The notes: generated by a model not told the origin, from the sequence alone. Positions 49,480-58,907 are shown, counted from the first letter of the stretch. The stretch: DNA of 64,000 nt from Streptomyces sp. NBC_01197 (GCF_036010505.1 NZ_CP108569.1:4630001-4694000), one strand, 5' to 3'. Numbers and translations are program-made.

Positions 49480-50250
49480 TCAGCTGGTCCGGCCCCGGGC
49501 GTCGAACTCCTTCATCCGGTCCAGTACGGCGTCGGCGCCGGGCGACAGCATCTCGTCGACGATCCGGCCGTCCGCGAGGAAGATGACCCGGTCCGCGTAG
49601 GCGGCGGCCATCGCGTCATGGGTCACCATGACGACGGTCTGGCCCAGCTCCCGTACGGAGTTGCGCAGGAAGCCGAGCACCTCGGCGCCCGAGCGCGAGT
49701 CCAGGTTCCCGGTCGGCTCGTCGCCGAAGATGATCTCGGGCTGCGAGGCCAGCGCACGGGCCACCGCGACGCGCTGCTGCTGCCCGCCGGAGAGCTGGGT
49801 GGGCCGGTGGCTGAGCCGGTCCTTGAGCCCCACCATCTCGATGACGTTCGCCAGCCACGCCTTGTCGGGCTTGCGGCCCGCGATGTCCATCGGCAGGGTG
49901 ATGTTCTCGGCAGCCGTCAGCGTGGGCAGCAGGTTGAAGGCCTGGAAGATGAAGCCGATCTTGTCCCGGCGCAACTGCGTGAGCTGCTTGTCCTTGAGGG
50001 TGCTCAGCTCGGTCTCACCGATGCGTACGGATCCCGATGTGAAGGTGTCGAGCCCCGCGACGCAGTGCATCAGCGTCGACTTCCCGGAACCGGACGGGCC
50101 CATGATCGCGGTGAACTCGCCCTGCCGGAAGTCCACGGACACGCCGTCCAGGGCGACCACCTGGGTCTCCCCCTGGCCGTACACCTTGGAGAGGTCGGAG
50201 GCGCGGGCGGCCACCGCGGTGGCGCGGCGGGCGGTGGTGGTCGAGGTCAC
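49480..50250 (-). CDS. ABC exporter ATPase, MacB/LolD type, second copy
   Basis: 256 residues from GTG 50250 (AGGAG six bases upstream); longer frames to 50556 are rejected as low-complexity. Walker A GPSGSGKST at 51-59, LSGGQ at 153-157, Walker B IIFGDEP at 173-179, H-loop His211. Highly similar to the 4179-4967 product throughout, ending DARGRTS. It energises the neighbouring FtsX-type permease. The 408-base region upstream (50251-50658) holds no other gene, only the bldA promoter near its far end. Confidence 0.92.
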   Translation of the reverse strand: MTSTTTARRATAVAARASDLSKVYGQGETQVVALDGVSVDFRQGEFTAIMGPSGSGKSTLMHCVAGLDTFTSGSVRIGETELSTLKDKQLTQLRRDKIGFIFQAFNLLPTLTAAENITLPMDIAGRKPDKAWLANVIEMVGLKDRLSHRPTQLSGGQQQRVAVARALASQPEIIFGDEPTGNLDSRSGAEVLGFLRNSVRELGQTVVMVTHDAMAAAYADRVIFLADGRIVDEMLSPGADAVLDRMKEFDARGRTS

Positions 50251-50600
50251 GTGGGGCTCCTGTTCGGAACGGGTTGCGGGGACCTCTCCATCCTCGCGGC
50301 CGCCCGGCGCCGGAACGTCCCTCCGCATGCCCGTTCCCATGGCCCTCTTGAGAGTGACCGGGAGGGCGCCGCCTCCTCCTCCGGTATGACACCGCCCCTG
50401 AGGCCGTCCCCCGCGGGTACCTGGGCCCGGCGGCGCCCCGTGGCCCGGCCGGGGGTGGCGGGCGCTACGGCGACTTTCCGTCAATCCCGAACGCTTCGGT
50501 ACGGGGCCGTCACCACGTGCGGCATGTGCCGATGGCGCATCCACTCGCTGACGCACCTTCAGGCATCAATAAAATAAGACAACATCGGGATAAGGGTCCG

Positions 50601-50628
50601 CTGTCAGGGCGGCGCGTCCGGATAGTCT
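50601..50628 (+). promoter_or_regulatory. Candidate bldA promoter
   Basis: CTGTCA (50601-50606) and TAGTCT (50623-50628) spaced by 16 bases, ending 30 bases before the tRNA 5' end. An unusual A+T-rich patch (AATAAAATAAGA, about 50567-50579) lies just upstream. Confidence 0.45.
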
Positions 50629-50658
50629 CTGAAACGCGAATGCGGTGCCGCGCGTCTT

Positions 50659-50741
50659 GCCCGGATGGTGGAATGCAGACACGGCGAGCTTAAACCTCGC
50701 TGCCCCTCGGGGGCGTACCGGTTCAAGTCCGGTTCCGGGCA
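50659..50741 (+). tRNA. bldA: tRNA-Leu (anticodon UAA), bldA
   Basis: Acceptor GCCCGGA at 50659-50665 pairs with TCCGGGC at 50734-50740. The anticodon stem GCGAG/CTCGC (50684-50688, 50696-50700) closes the loop CTTAAAC, with anticodon TAA at 50691-50693. A long variable arm (CCCCTCGGGGG) and a T arm with GTTCAAGTC follow, as expected of a class II tRNA. CCA is not encoded. The sequence agrees with what I recall of S. coelicolor bldA. It is the only tRNA that reads UUA efficiently and thereby controls development and antibiotic genes containing TTA codons. Confidence 0.97.
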
Positions 50742-50870
50742 CCTCGCCGGGCACCGGGTGCGGCCGGTGTCACGATCGCGGAAAGATCCTTCCCAGGCAC
50801 TACGCCCTTCTCTTTGCTGTCCCATTACTCTGTCTCACGAGGCCACGCACCGTGGCCACTGAGGAGTGAG

Positions 50871-51752
50871 ATGAGGAGCAGCAACCCGGTCTTCTCGCGA
50901 CGGGGCTTCAGCCGCGACAACGGCTACGCGGGATTCAACGCGGCGCCGCAGGCCGGGGGCCCCGCGGTAGGGACCAACCCGTACGCGCAGAACCCGTCCG
51001 GCCAGAACCCGTACGCCAACCCGTACGCCGCCAATCCGTACGCGACCGACCCGTACGGCCCCCAGGCGCCCGCGCGCGCCGGCGCGATGACGATGGACGA
51101 CGTCGTCACGCGTACGGCCATGACGCTCGGCACGGTCGCTCTCGGCGCTGTGCTGGCCTGGGCGCTGCTGCCGGTCTCCTCGACCAGCTACGGGCTGGCC
51201 GTCGGCTCCGCGCTGGTGGCCTTCGTGCTGGCGATGGTGCAGTCCTTCAAGCGCACGCCGGCACCCGCGCTGATCCTCGGTTACGCGTTCTTCGAGGGCG
51301 TCTTCCTCGGCGTGCTCAGCGAGATGTACAACAGCCAGTGGTCGGGCGCACCCTTCCAGGCGGTACTGGGCACGATGGCGGTGTCCGCCGCGAGCCTGCT
51401 GGCGTACAAGCAGCGCTGGATCCGGGTCACCGCGCGGTACGCCCGCATCGGCATGATCATCGCGATGGCGTTCCTCATGGTGATGGTGGTCAATCTGCTG
51501 CTGGTCGCCTTCGGTGTCGCCGGTGACGGCGGGCTGCGCGACTTCGGACCGCTCGGTGCGCTCGTCGGGGTGCTGGCGATCCTGATCGGCTGCTTCTTCC
51601 TGACGCTGGACTTCAAGCAGATCGAGGACGGCATCACCTACGGCGCCCCGCGCCAGGAGTCGTGGCTGGCGGCGTTCGGTCTGACCATGTCGCTCGTCTG
51701 GATCTACCTGGAGATGCTGCGGCTCGTCGCGATCTTCAGCGGCAACGACTAG
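50871..51752 (+). CDS. Bax inhibitor-1/YccA-family membrane protein
   Basis: 293 residues from ATG 50871 (GAGGAG just upstream). The N-terminal ~75 residues are Asn/Pro/Tyr-rich repeats (NPYAQNPSGQNPYANPYAANPYA). Seven membrane helices follow, with EGVFLGVLSEMYNSQWSG, the Bax1-I signature region, and FLTLDFKQIEDGITYGAP with acidic residues near the last helices. Homologues are calcium/proton channels or protease modulators; the role in actinomycetes is unknown. Follows bldA by 130 bases. Confidence 0.9.
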   Translation: MRSSNPVFSRRGFSRDNGYAGFNAAPQAGGPAVGTNPYAQNPSGQNPYANPYAANPYATDPYGPQAPARAGAMTMDDVVTRTAMTLGTVALGAVLAWALLPVSSTSYGLAVGSALVAFVLAMVQSFKRTPAPALILGYAFFEGVFLGVLSEMYNSQWSGAPFQAVLGTMAVSAASLLAYKQRWIRVTARYARIGMIIAMAFLMVMVVNLLLVAFGVAGDGGLRDFGPLGALVGVLAILIGCFFLTLDFKQIEDGITYGAPRQESWLAAFGLTMSLVWIYLEMLRLVAIFSGND

Positions 51753-51798
51753 GGCAGTGGCACCGGGGCAGTGAGTGGGCGGCCCCGGCCGCCAGTGA

Positions 51799-51831
51799 GG
51801 GGCCCGTCCGGAGGTGATCCGGACGGGCCCC
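51799..51831 (+). terminator. Strong hairpin terminator after the YccA-like gene
   Basis: Perfect 14-bp stem GGGGCCCGTCCGGA (51799-51812) with 51818-51831, loop of 5 bases, followed by a short T/A stretch. Confidence 0.85.
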
Positions 51832-51897
51832 TTCAACTTGCCCTGTCACGTGCGCTGGAATGGTGGGTCGCTTTGCGGTGCCTGGTGCCCGGAGGTC

Positions 51898-52128
51898 CTA
51901 GAGCAGCCGCCTTGCGGCTCGTCTCAGGTCGTACTCGTGGATGATCGCCTTGGCGTGGCCGTAGGCAAGCTGGTGTTCGGTCCTGAGCCAGCTGACCTTC
52001 TCGTCGAAGCGGACGAGGGTCGGGCCTTCGTCGACGGCACGGAGCCAGTCGGACACTTCACGGCCGGTGCACTCGGGGATGCGGGAGAGCATGTTGCGAT
52101 GGGTCTCTTCGGAGAAGACTTGGGACAT
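51898..52128 (-). CDS. DUF4287-type small protein
   Basis: 76 residues from ATG 52128, with GGAGG six bases upstream. NMLSRIPECTGREVSDWL, then EKVSWLRTEHQLAYGHAKAIIHEYDLRRA matches the small DUF4287 fold (a helical module ending in GHAxAIIHE). Widely conserved in streptomycetes, function unknown. The open frame extends to 52194 without family sequence. Confidence 0.8.
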   Translation of the reverse strand: MSQVFSEETHRNMLSRIPECTGREVSDWLRAVDEGPTLVRFDEKVSWLRTEHQLAYGHAKAIIHEYDLRRAARRLL

Positions 52129-52238
52129 CGGCGCCTCCGGAGGCATTGCGCTGAGTCGGTATTGCTGTGCCTTCACTGCACCGTGCCTCAGCATTGGCCC
52201 GTTGGCAACCGTCAGGGCCGGGCGCGTAGGGTCGCGGC

Positions 52239-52556
52239 GTGCTCGATACGACGCCCTTCACCACCGCTGCGGACCGCTTCGCCGACCGGCTGCGCTCCGC
52301 CCCGCAGAGTCGGCTCCAGCGCGGCGCCGCCGCCGTCGGTCTTGAGCTGGCCAGGGAACTGTCCTCGCGTTCCCAGCGTCTGGAGTCCCCGGACACCGCC
52401 GTACGGATCATGCCGGACGCCGGGATATTCGCCGTCGCCGATCAAGTCGCCGTGGCGGCACACGACTTGGCCGATGAGTTGCGAACGGCCCCGTCCGTGG
52501 AGCTGGACGAGGCCGTGAAGTCGGTGGAGGCTGCCGAGGCCCGATCGGGGCTGTGA
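52239..52556 (+). CDS. Conserved hypothetical protein
   Basis: 105 residues from GTG 52239, TAGGG about ten bases upstream. Predominantly helical, Ala/Arg/Glu-rich (FADRLRSAPQSRLQRGAAAV, AVAAHDLADELRT). No motif, signal or membrane segment. I do not recognise a named family. Codon use and ribosome-binding site favour a real gene, divergent from the DUF4287 gene. Downstream, 52557-52630 holds GGCGC..ACGG-type repeats. Confidence 0.6.
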   Translation: MLDTTPFTTAADRFADRLRSAPQSRLQRGAAAVGLELARELSSRSQRLESPDTAVRIMPDAGIFAVADQVAVAAHDLADELRTAPSVELDEAVKSVEAAEARSGL

Positions 52557-52630
52557 GGGGCGCGAGGGGCGCTACGGCGACGGGGGTTGCAGCGACGGGT
52601 GCTACGGCGGCGCTGTGACGCGGTCCGGCG

Positions 52631-53482
52631 TTACAGCGACGCTATGACGCGGTCCGCGAGGATGTAGACGTTCTCCTCGCCGCAGGTGAAGGTCAGCGCG
52701 TACGCGCCGGAGATGCCGGAACCGCCCAGCAGGACCGGGTTGTCGCCCGCGCGCAGGGCCTCGGAGAGCCGCTCGGCGGTCTCGCGGTGGCCCGGCGTCA
52801 TACAGAGCGTCGTGCCGTCCGTGAAGACGTACACATCGAGCGTCCCGAGCGGGCCCGGACGGACGTCGGAGAGCGCGGTGCGGGTCTCGGCGAGCTCTTC
52901 GAGGCGGGTCACCATGCGCTCGTGCTCGGTCACCACGGGTGTCTGCACCGGGACGAAGTCGGGGTGCGAGGGGTGCCTGCGGCGGGCCGCGGCCAGTTCG
53001 GCGCTGTCGGCCACGTACTCGTCGGGGCCCGGCTCGTCGTCCGCGTCGGCGCCCGGCTCGACGGCCGGTTCCAGCTCCGGGCCGAAACCGGCTTCGAAGG
53101 CCGGGTCGACGCCGGTGAAGTCGGTCTGGCGCGGAAGGAAGAACGCGGCGTCCTCGCCGAGTCCGGCCAGGCCGCCCAGCAGGGACGGGGCGTCCGCCGC
53201 GTCGCGGGACTCCTGCGCGGCCCAGAAGGCGCGCGCCTCGGCCAGCTCGCGCTCACGCTCCTCGGCCAGCGCTTCCGCCACGGCCGCCCGTATCTCGGCC
53301 GCCGGGGTCTCACGCGCGGCCGGTACGGTCGCGCCCCGGGTGCTGCCGCCGGACGCGCCGGCGAGGTCGTCGCGCAGGGCGGCGATCTGGCGGCGCAGGC
53401 CGTGTGCGGCATGCAGGGACGCAGCGCCGACGGCCGTGGCGGCGGCCGTCGTCAGCAGCAGGGCAATCGACAAAGTGCTCAC
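52631..53482 (-). CDS. Membrane-anchored conserved hypothetical protein
   Basis: 283 residues from GTG 53482 (GGGAG upstream). One N-terminal membrane helix (LSIALLLTTAAATAVGAASL) is followed by a short coiled segment, an acidic variable region (about 90-170), and a conserved C-terminal domain (about 185-283: ERMVTRLEELAETRTALSDVRPGPLGTLDVYVF, CMTPGHRETAERL, GISGAYALTFTCGEENVYILADRVIASL). The C-terminal domain recurs in streptomycete proteins of unknown function. Upstream, 53483-53758 is intergenic and shows no further gene. Confidence 0.75.
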   Translation of the reverse strand: MSTLSIALLLTTAAATAVGAASLHAAHGLRRQIAALRDDLAGASGGSTRGATVPAARETPAAEIRAAVAEALAEERERELAEARAFWAAQESRDAADAPSLLGGLAGLGEDAAFFLPRQTDFTGVDPAFEAGFGPELEPAVEPGADADDEPGPDEYVADSAELAAARRRHPSHPDFVPVQTPVVTEHERMVTRLEELAETRTALSDVRPGPLGTLDVYVFTDGTTLCMTPGHRETAERLSEALRAGDNPVLLGGSGISGAYALTFTCGEENVYILADRVIASL

Positions 53483-53758
53483 TGACTTACTCCCGGATTC
53501 AATCGGTCCCCGACTTCCTACATCAGCTTGTCGTGAGAGTGTGTCCGCTGTCAGTGCATTACGTCATGAATTGGACAGGTCTTTGGGCCCTGTTTTTCCC
53601 TCTGATACTGCCGTGACCTGCGGGAACGAAAAGTTCCCAGGAGATAGGTCACATCCTGGGGGAGATTCGGTCACGACTGGGTGGCGAGAGGCGTGAGCGG
53701 AGGGGAGTTGTGACAGTGACGGCATCAATCGTGCCTCTGGGTAGCGGAGTTGCGACCG

Positions 53759-53788
53759 CCCCGACCCCTCCTGCGGGAGGGGTCGGGG
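53759..53788 (-). terminator. Hairpin terminator downstream of the thiolase gene
   Basis: Perfect 13-bp stem CCCCGACCCCTCC (53759-53771) with 53776-53788, loop of 4 bases, about 115 bases past the thiolase stop on the minus strand. Confidence 0.7.
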
Positions 53789-53903
53789 GCGGTTTGACCG
53801 ACGCAGCGTCAGTGTCCGGGTGCGCAGTGTGCGTGTCTGTGATGTCGCTGTGGGATCACTGTGGGGCGACTGTGAACCACGGTGGAACCGGGGCCTGGCG
53901 GGA

Positions 53904-55124
53904 TCAGCTGAGGCGCTCGATGACCATCGCCATGCCCTGGCCGCCGCCCACGCACATCGTCTCCAGGCCGAACTGCTTGTCGTGGAACTGCAGGCTGTTG
54001 ATCAGCGTGCCGGTGATGCGCGCGCCCGTCATGCCGAAGGGGTGGCCGACGGCGATGGCGCCACCGTTCACGTTCACCTTGTCCAAGTCGAGGCCCAGGT
54101 CCCGGTAGGACGGGATGACCTGGGCGGCGAACGCCTCGTTCAGTTCGGCCAGGTCGATGTCGCCGATCGTCAGGCCCGCCCGCTTCAGCGCCTGCTTGGA
54201 CGCCTCGACCGGTCCGTACCCCATGATCTCGGGGGAGAGGCCGGTGACGCCGGTCGAGACGATCCGGGCCAGCGGGGTCAGGCCCAGCTCGCGGGCCTTG
54301 GTGTCACTCATGATCACCACGGCCGCCGCGCCGTCGTTGAGCGGGCAGCAGTTGCCCGCCGTGATGCGGCCGTCGGGGCGGAAGACCGGCTTCAGGCCCT
54401 GGACTCCTTCGAGGGTCACGCCGGCGCGCGGGCCGTCGTCCGCCGAGACGACCGAGCCGTCGGGAAGCGTCACCGGGGTGATCTCACGGGCCCAGAAGCC
54501 GTTCTTGATCGCTTCCTCGGCGAGGTTCTGCGACCGCACGCCGAACTCGTCCATGTCCTGCCGGGTGACGCCCTTGAGCCCGGCCAGGTTCTCGGCGGTC
54601 TGGCCCATCGCGATGTACGCGTCCGGGACGAGGCCGTCCTCGCGGGGGTCGTGCCAGGAGGCGCCCTCGCTCTTGGCCACGGCCTCGGTGCGCGCCTCGG
54701 CCTCGGCGAAGATCGGGTTGTGCGTGTCGGGAAGGCTGTCGGAGTTGCCCTTCACGAACCGCGACACCATCTCGACACCGGCCGAGATGAAGACGTCGCC
54801 CTCGCCCGCCTTGATGGCGTGCAGCGCCATCCGCGAGGTCTGGAGGGAGGACGAGCAGTAGCGGGTGACCGTACAGCCGGGGAGGTGGTCCATCCCCATG
54901 GCCACGCTGACGATGCGGCCCAGGTTGTTGCCCTGTTCGCCGCCGGGCAGCCCGCAGCCCAGCATCAGGTCGTCGATGTCCCGCGGGTCCAGCTCGGGGA
55001 CCTTGGCGAGGGCGGCCTGGATGATGGTGGCGGTGAGGTCGTCGGCGCGCAGGTCCTTCAGCGAACCCTTGAAGGCGCGGCCGATGGGGGAGCGGGCGGT
55101 TGAGACGATCACGGCTTCGGGCAT
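53904..55124 (-). CDS. Acetyl-CoA C-acetyltransferase (thiolase)
   Basis: 406 residues from ATG 55124 (GGAG upstream). Catalytic nucleophile Cys in [12 protein letters not shown] (near residue 90), His in [16 protein letters not shown], and the second Cys in [34 protein letters not shown] is the typical start. It catalyses reversible thiolysis or condensation of acyl-CoA in fatty-acid degradation or acetoacetyl-CoA formation. No beta-oxidation partner is adjacent, so the direction is undetermined. Confidence 0.94.
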   Translation of the reverse strand: MPEAVIVSTARSPIGRAFKGSLKDLRADDLTATIIQAALAKVPELDPRDIDDLMLGCGLPGGEQGNNLGRIVSVAMGMDHLPGCTVTRYCSSSLQTSRMALHAIKAGEGDVFISAGVEMVSRFVKGNSDSLPDTHNPIFAEAEARTEAVAKSEGASWHDPREDGLVPDAYIAMGQTAENLAGLKGVTRQDMDEFGVRSQNLAEEAIKNGFWAREITPVTLPDGSVVSADDGPRAGVTLEGVQGLKPVFRPDGRITAGNCCPLNDGAAAVVIMSDTKARELGLTPLARIVSTGVTGLSPEIMGYGPVEASKQALKRAGLTIGDIDLAELNEAFAAQVIPSYRDLGLDLDKVNVNGGAIAVGHPFGMTGARITGTLINSLQFHDKQFGLETMCVGGGQGMAMVIERLS

Positions 55125-55159
55125 CACGGCTCCATGAGGCTGAGAAAGCGGGCTGGCTG

Positions 55160-55229
55160 GGCGGCAGTGCTGGTTCGGACGGCAGTGCTGTTTCGGGGGC
55201 GGTGCTGGTTGGGCGGCAGGGCTGATTGG
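55160..55229. repeat. Degenerate GGCAGTGCTGGTT repeats upstream of the thiolase gene
   Basis: Four imperfect copies of GGCAGTGCTGGTTCGG in tandem within the 176-base gap between the SGNH and thiolase genes. No function evident. Confidence 0.6.
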
Positions 55230-55300
55230 AAGTTACCCGGACGTACCGCCTGGGTCACCGGGGACGGTGTGTGATGCGGGCCTCTTTTCTAAGCGACCGC

Positions 55301-56446
55301 TCAGGATGGCGGGACCGGGGGCTGCGCGACCCCCGGCTCCCGGCCCGGATCAGGGCCCGGCCCCCGGCGGGGAGCCGGGTCCGCATCCGGGCCCGGTCCC
55401 GGCCCGGGGGCGATCGGCGGCTGCGGCCCGTGCCGGTGCTCCCCGGCCGGCGCGGCGTGCGCCGTTTCGGGTGACTCCGGCAGGCGCCGCCGCCTGCGGT
55501 GCTTCAGCAGGGCCCAGGGTGCGCGGGCGCCCGTGACCTCGGTGCCCGCCTCGGACGCGGCGGCCGACGCGGCCTTGGCCACCGGCAGCATGCCCTCGTC
55601 GCGGGTGGCGTCCAGGCGGTCGGTCTCCGGCCACAGACCCAGCACCGCGCAGAGCGTGGGCAGCACCGCCATCGCGGCCGTCGCATACCCCTCGGCGGAT
55701 GGGTGGTAGTTGTCAGGGCCGAACAGCTCGCGGGGGTTCGCAGCGAACTCCGGGCCCAGCATCTCGCCGAGCGACACCGTCCGCCCGCCCTGTTCGACCA
55801 CCCCGATCGTCTGCGCCGCCGCCAGCTGCCGGGAGACCCGCCGGGCCAGCCACCGCAGCGGCTGGTAGACGGGCTCGACCGTGCCCAGGTCGGGGCAGGT
55901 CCCGACGACGACCTCGGCCCCCGCGGTCCGCAACCTGCGGACCGCGGTCGCCAGATGGCGTACGGACTGGGTGGCCGGCATCCGGTGGGTCACGTCGTTC
56001 GCGCCGATCATGATCACGCAGACCTCGGGCAGCCGCGCCGGGTCGGCGAGCACCAGCCCCACCTGCCGGTCCAGATCGTCCGACATCGCGCCGGGCAGCG
56101 CGACGTTCCGCAGATCCACCGGCCGCTCGGCCACCGCGGAGAGGCCGGAGGCCAGCAGCGCGGCCGGGGTCTGGCCCGCCCGCCGTACGCCCTGGCCCGC
56201 CGCCGTCGAGTCGCCGAGCATGGCCAGCCGTAACGGCTCCAGACGCCCCGTGCGGTCCGCGAACGCCAGCCCGTACCGCCCGTCCGCGCTCGGAGCCTGC
56301 GGGGCCCGCCCCCCGCCCACGGAACGCTTGGCCAGCTGGACCTCCGCCAGCACCACACCCACCGCGGCCGCTCCGACCAGCCCGATGCTGCCGCCTCCGT
56401 ACGCCGCGCCCGCGGCGATCCGTCGCGCCACCCTCGCCCTCGACAC
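55301..56446 (-). CDS. SGNH/GDSL hydrolase with an in-frame TTA codon
   Basis: 381 residues from GTG 56446 (GAGGAGG five bases upstream). An N-terminal membrane anchor (IGLVGAAAVGVVLAEVQLA) precedes the catalytic core: block I LAMLGDSTAAGQG with nucleophile Ser, NVALPGAMSDD, block III MIGANDVTH, and DNYHPSAEGYA with the Asp-x-x-His pair. A Pro/Gly/Asp-rich tail of about 60 residues follows. The Leu codon at 56233-56231 (EPLRLAM) is TTA, the only one I found in any gene of this window, so translation should need bldA. An extracytoplasmic esterase or lipase is likely; substrate unknown. Divergent from the cbs gene. Confidence 0.88.
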   Translation of the reverse strand: MSRARVARRIAAGAAYGGGSIGLVGAAAVGVVLAEVQLAKRSVGGGRAPQAPSADGRYGLAFADRTGRLEPLRLAMLGDSTAAGQGVRRAGQTPAALLASGLSAVAERPVDLRNVALPGAMSDDLDRQVGLVLADPARLPEVCVIMIGANDVTHRMPATQSVRHLATAVRRLRTAGAEVVVGTCPDLGTVEPVYQPLRWLARRVSRQLAAAQTIGVVEQGGRTVSLGEMLGPEFAANPRELFGPDNYHPSAEGYATAAMAVLPTLCAVLGLWPETDRLDATRDEGMLPVAKAASAAASEAGTEVTGARAPWALLKHRRRRRLPESPETAHAAPAGEHRHGPQPPIAPGPGPGPDADPAPRRGPGPDPGREPGVAQPPVPPS

Positions 56447-56525
56447 TGCCACCTCCTCATAGCCGTACACGACGTAACTGCCCGTACACCGGTGCTGCCC
56501 AATCTTGTCCAATACGCTGACCGCC

Positions 56526-57920
56526 ATGGTGCACTTCCACGACTCGATGATCAGCCTCGTCGGCAACACCCCGCTGGTGAGGCTCAACAACGTGACCGCA
56601 GGGATCAGGGCGACCGTCCTGGCCAAGGTCGAATACTTCAATCCGGGCGGTTCCGTGAAGGACCGTATCGCCGTGCGCATGATCGAGGCGGCGGAGCAGA
56701 GCGGCGAGCTGCAGCCCGGCGGCACGATCGTGGAGCCGACCAGTGGCAACACTGGTGTCGGCCTGGCGATCGTGGCCCAGCAGAAGGGCTACAAGTGCAT
56801 CTTCGTCTGTCCGGACAAGGTGTCGACGGACAAGATCAACGTACTGCGGGCGTACGGGGCCGATGTCGTCGTCTGCCCCACCGCCGTCGACCCCGACCAC
56901 CCCGACTCGTACTACAACGTCTCCGACCGCCTGGTCAGGGAGACGCCGGGCGCGTGGAAGCCCGACCAGTACAGCAACCCCAACAACCCGCGCTCGCACT
57001 ACGAGACCACAGGCCCCGAGCTGTGGGAGCAGACGGACGGGCGGATCACCCACTTCGTCGCGGGCGTCGGCACGGGTGGCACGATCACCGGCACCGGCCG
57101 GTACCTCAAGGACGTGTCCGACGGCCAGGTCAAGATCATCGGCGCCGACCCGGAGGGCTCCGTGTACTCGGGCGGCTCGGGGCGGCCCTACCTGGTCGAG
57201 GGCGTCGGTGAGGACTTCTGGCCTTCCGCGTACGACAGGACGGTGACCGACGGCATCGTCGCCGTGTCCGACAAGGACTCCTTCCAGATGACGCGCAGGC
57301 TCGCCAAGGAGGAGGGCCTGCTGGTCGGCGGCTCCTGCGGGATGGCGGTCGTGGCGGCGCTGCGGGTGGCGGAGGACCTCGGGCCCGACGACATCGTCGT
57401 CGTGCTGCTGCCGGACAGCGGGCGCGGCTACCTCTCGAAGATCTTCAACGACGAGTGGATGAACGACTACGGGTTCCTGGAGCAGCCCGGCACCGAGCCG
57501 CGCGTCTCCGATGTGCTGCTGGGCAAGGAGGACGGCATCCCCCACCTGGTGCACATGCACCCGGAGGAGACCGTCGGCGACGCGATCGACGTGCTGCGCG
57601 AGTACGGCGTGTCGCAGATGCCCATCGTGAAGCCGGGGGCCGGGCACCCGGACGTGATGGCCGCCGAGGTCATCGGTTCGGTGGTGGAGCGCGAGCTGCT
57701 CGACGCGCTGTTCACCCAGCGGGCCTCGCTGGGGGACGCGCTGGAGAAGCACATGTCATCGCCGCTTCCGCTGGTCGGCTCGGGCGAGCCGGTCGCCGAT
57801 CTGATGGCCGTCCTGGAAAAGGCGGACGCGGCGATCGTACTGGTGGAGGGGAAGCCGACGGGGGTGGTCAGCCGCCAGGATCTGCTGAGCTACCTGGCAC
57901 GTAACGCCGACGCCCGCTGA
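56526..57920 (+). CDS. cbs: Cystathionine beta-synthase
   Basis: 464 residues from ATG 56526 (MVHFHDSMISLVGNTPL). PLP Lys in NPGGSVKDR (near residue 44), the PLP-phosphate loop region VEPTSGNTGVGLA, GVGTGGTITGTGRYL and SGGSGRPYLVEG. Two C-terminal CBS domains (about 335-464: HPEETVGDAIDVLREYGVSQMP, and AVLEKADAAIVLVEGKPTGVVSRQDLL). It condenses serine with homocysteine for cysteine synthesis by reverse transsulfuration. No ribosome-binding site is evident, so a leaderless or short-leader mRNA is possible. Confidence 0.93.
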   Translation: MVHFHDSMISLVGNTPLVRLNNVTAGIRATVLAKVEYFNPGGSVKDRIAVRMIEAAEQSGELQPGGTIVEPTSGNTGVGLAIVAQQKGYKCIFVCPDKVSTDKINVLRAYGADVVVCPTAVDPDHPDSYYNVSDRLVRETPGAWKPDQYSNPNNPRSHYETTGPELWEQTDGRITHFVAGVGTGGTITGTGRYLKDVSDGQVKIIGADPEGSVYSGGSGRPYLVEGVGEDFWPSAYDRTVTDGIVAVSDKDSFQMTRRLAKEEGLLVGGSCGMAVVAALRVAEDLGPDDIVVVLLPDSGRGYLSKIFNDEWMNDYGFLEQPGTEPRVSDVLLGKEDGIPHLVHMHPEETVGDAIDVLREYGVSQMPIVKPGAGHPDVMAAEVIGSVVERELLDALFTQRASLGDALEKHMSSPLPLVGSGEPVADLMAVLEKADAAIVLVEGKPTGVVSRQDLLSYLARNADAR

Positions 57921-57964
57921 GACCTGGCACTCCGGTCCGGCAGCCGGTGTGCGGCTGGTTCGGT

Positions 57965-58007
57965 CGGCGGCTCTCCCCGCGTATCCCGTGCGCGGGGAGG
58001 ACCGCCG
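57965..58007 (+). terminator. Hairpin terminator after cbs
   Basis: Inverted repeat with two stem parts: CGGCGG (57965-57970) with 58002-58007, and CTCCCCGCG (57973-57981) with 57991-57999. The remaining gap to 58379 contains no supportable gene. Confidence 0.65.
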
Positions 58008-58379
58008 TACACCCGCTGATCCCGCCTCCGCGGGCAGTGCTCGTCCGAGCGGTACACGCAAGCGGTACACGGGTGACACGCCCGCGCAGCACCCTCTTAA
58101 CAAGGCTGCGGCAGATTGGTGGATGCCGGCAGGGAGACCCGCCGGCACCACGAACGGCGTCACGGACCTCCGGAGCGGCTCCCGGCCTCCAGGACGCCCT
58201 GGACGCGGCACCCCGGCCCCTGACCCGGACCCGCGTCCCTCGCGGGGACCGCTGTCGTCCCGGCCCCCGGTCCGCCGGGGGTGCGGCGGTCCCCGCGCTC
58301 ACCCTTGTGCGGGGGCAGCAGCGGCTGCTGTCTGCCGCGCCGGGCCGGCCGGCGGCTGTATGGGATGACCGGACCCTCG

Positions 58380-58823
58380 TCAGTCCTCCCAGCCGGATTC
58401 CGGCGAGGTCTTCGAGTGGGTGCGCAGCCGATGGAACAGCCCGCCGTCGCGCGCGGCGTGGACCATGTTGACCCCGGCGATCCCCGCCCACGTGACGATG
58501 AGACCCGCCAGGCCCGCGTTGACCACCCCGATCGCCGACAGCGGGACGGCCAGGAACATCGTGACGATCCCGAACCCGAACCGTTCGCCGAAGCTGCCCT
58601 CGGGCTGCTGCGGGCGCTTGCCGCCCCGCGCGACGACCATCTGCTGTTCGGCCATCTGCCGGCGAACCCGCCGGTCCACCGTGGAGTCGAGCCGCTGCTC
58701 GACCTTCTCCAGGAACGATTCGACCAGGGCCGAGTCGTAATCCTCGCCCAGTTCCCTGCGGGCGTGCAGGGCGGCGTCGAGTTCCTTCTTCAACTCCGGG
58801 TCGCTGGCTTCCATGGTGTCCAT
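58380..58823 (-). CDS. Small membrane protein with two helices
   Basis: 147 residues from ATG 58823 (or 58814). A charged helical N-terminus (ELKKELDAALHARRELGEDYDSALVESFLEKVEQRLDS, about 10-48) precedes a basic stretch (RRVRRQM). Two hydrophobic helices follow (FGIVTMFLAVPLSAIGVV and GLIVTWAGIAGVNMVH). The family is conserved in actinobacteria as an integral membrane protein of unknown function. The ribosome-binding site is weak for both starts. Confidence 0.75.
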   Translation of the reverse strand: MDTMEASDPELKKELDAALHARRELGEDYDSALVESFLEKVEQRLDSTVDRRVRRQMAEQQMVVARGGKRPQQPEGSFGERFGFGIVTMFLAVPLSAIGVVNAGLAGLIVTWAGIAGVNMVHAARDGGLFHRLRTHSKTSPESGWED

Positions 58824-58859
58824 GGTACGAACCCGGGGCGCGGGGAGCAGTGGGGCTAA

Positions 58860-58877
58860 CCCCCCAATTCAGGGGGG
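58860..58877 (-). terminator. Small hairpin after the NCS1 permease operon
   Basis: CCCCCC (58860-58865) and GGGGGG (58872-58877) around AATTCA, about 30 bases past the permease stop on the minus strand. Confidence 0.4.
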
Positions 58878-58907
58878 ACCTCCACCCGTCCCGCCGTCCG
58901 CGCCGCC

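Noticed and set aside
55160..55229. Possible small RNA or attachment site in the GGCAGTGCTGG repeats
   Set aside because: Copies are imperfect and no hairpin, integrase or tRNA is nearby.
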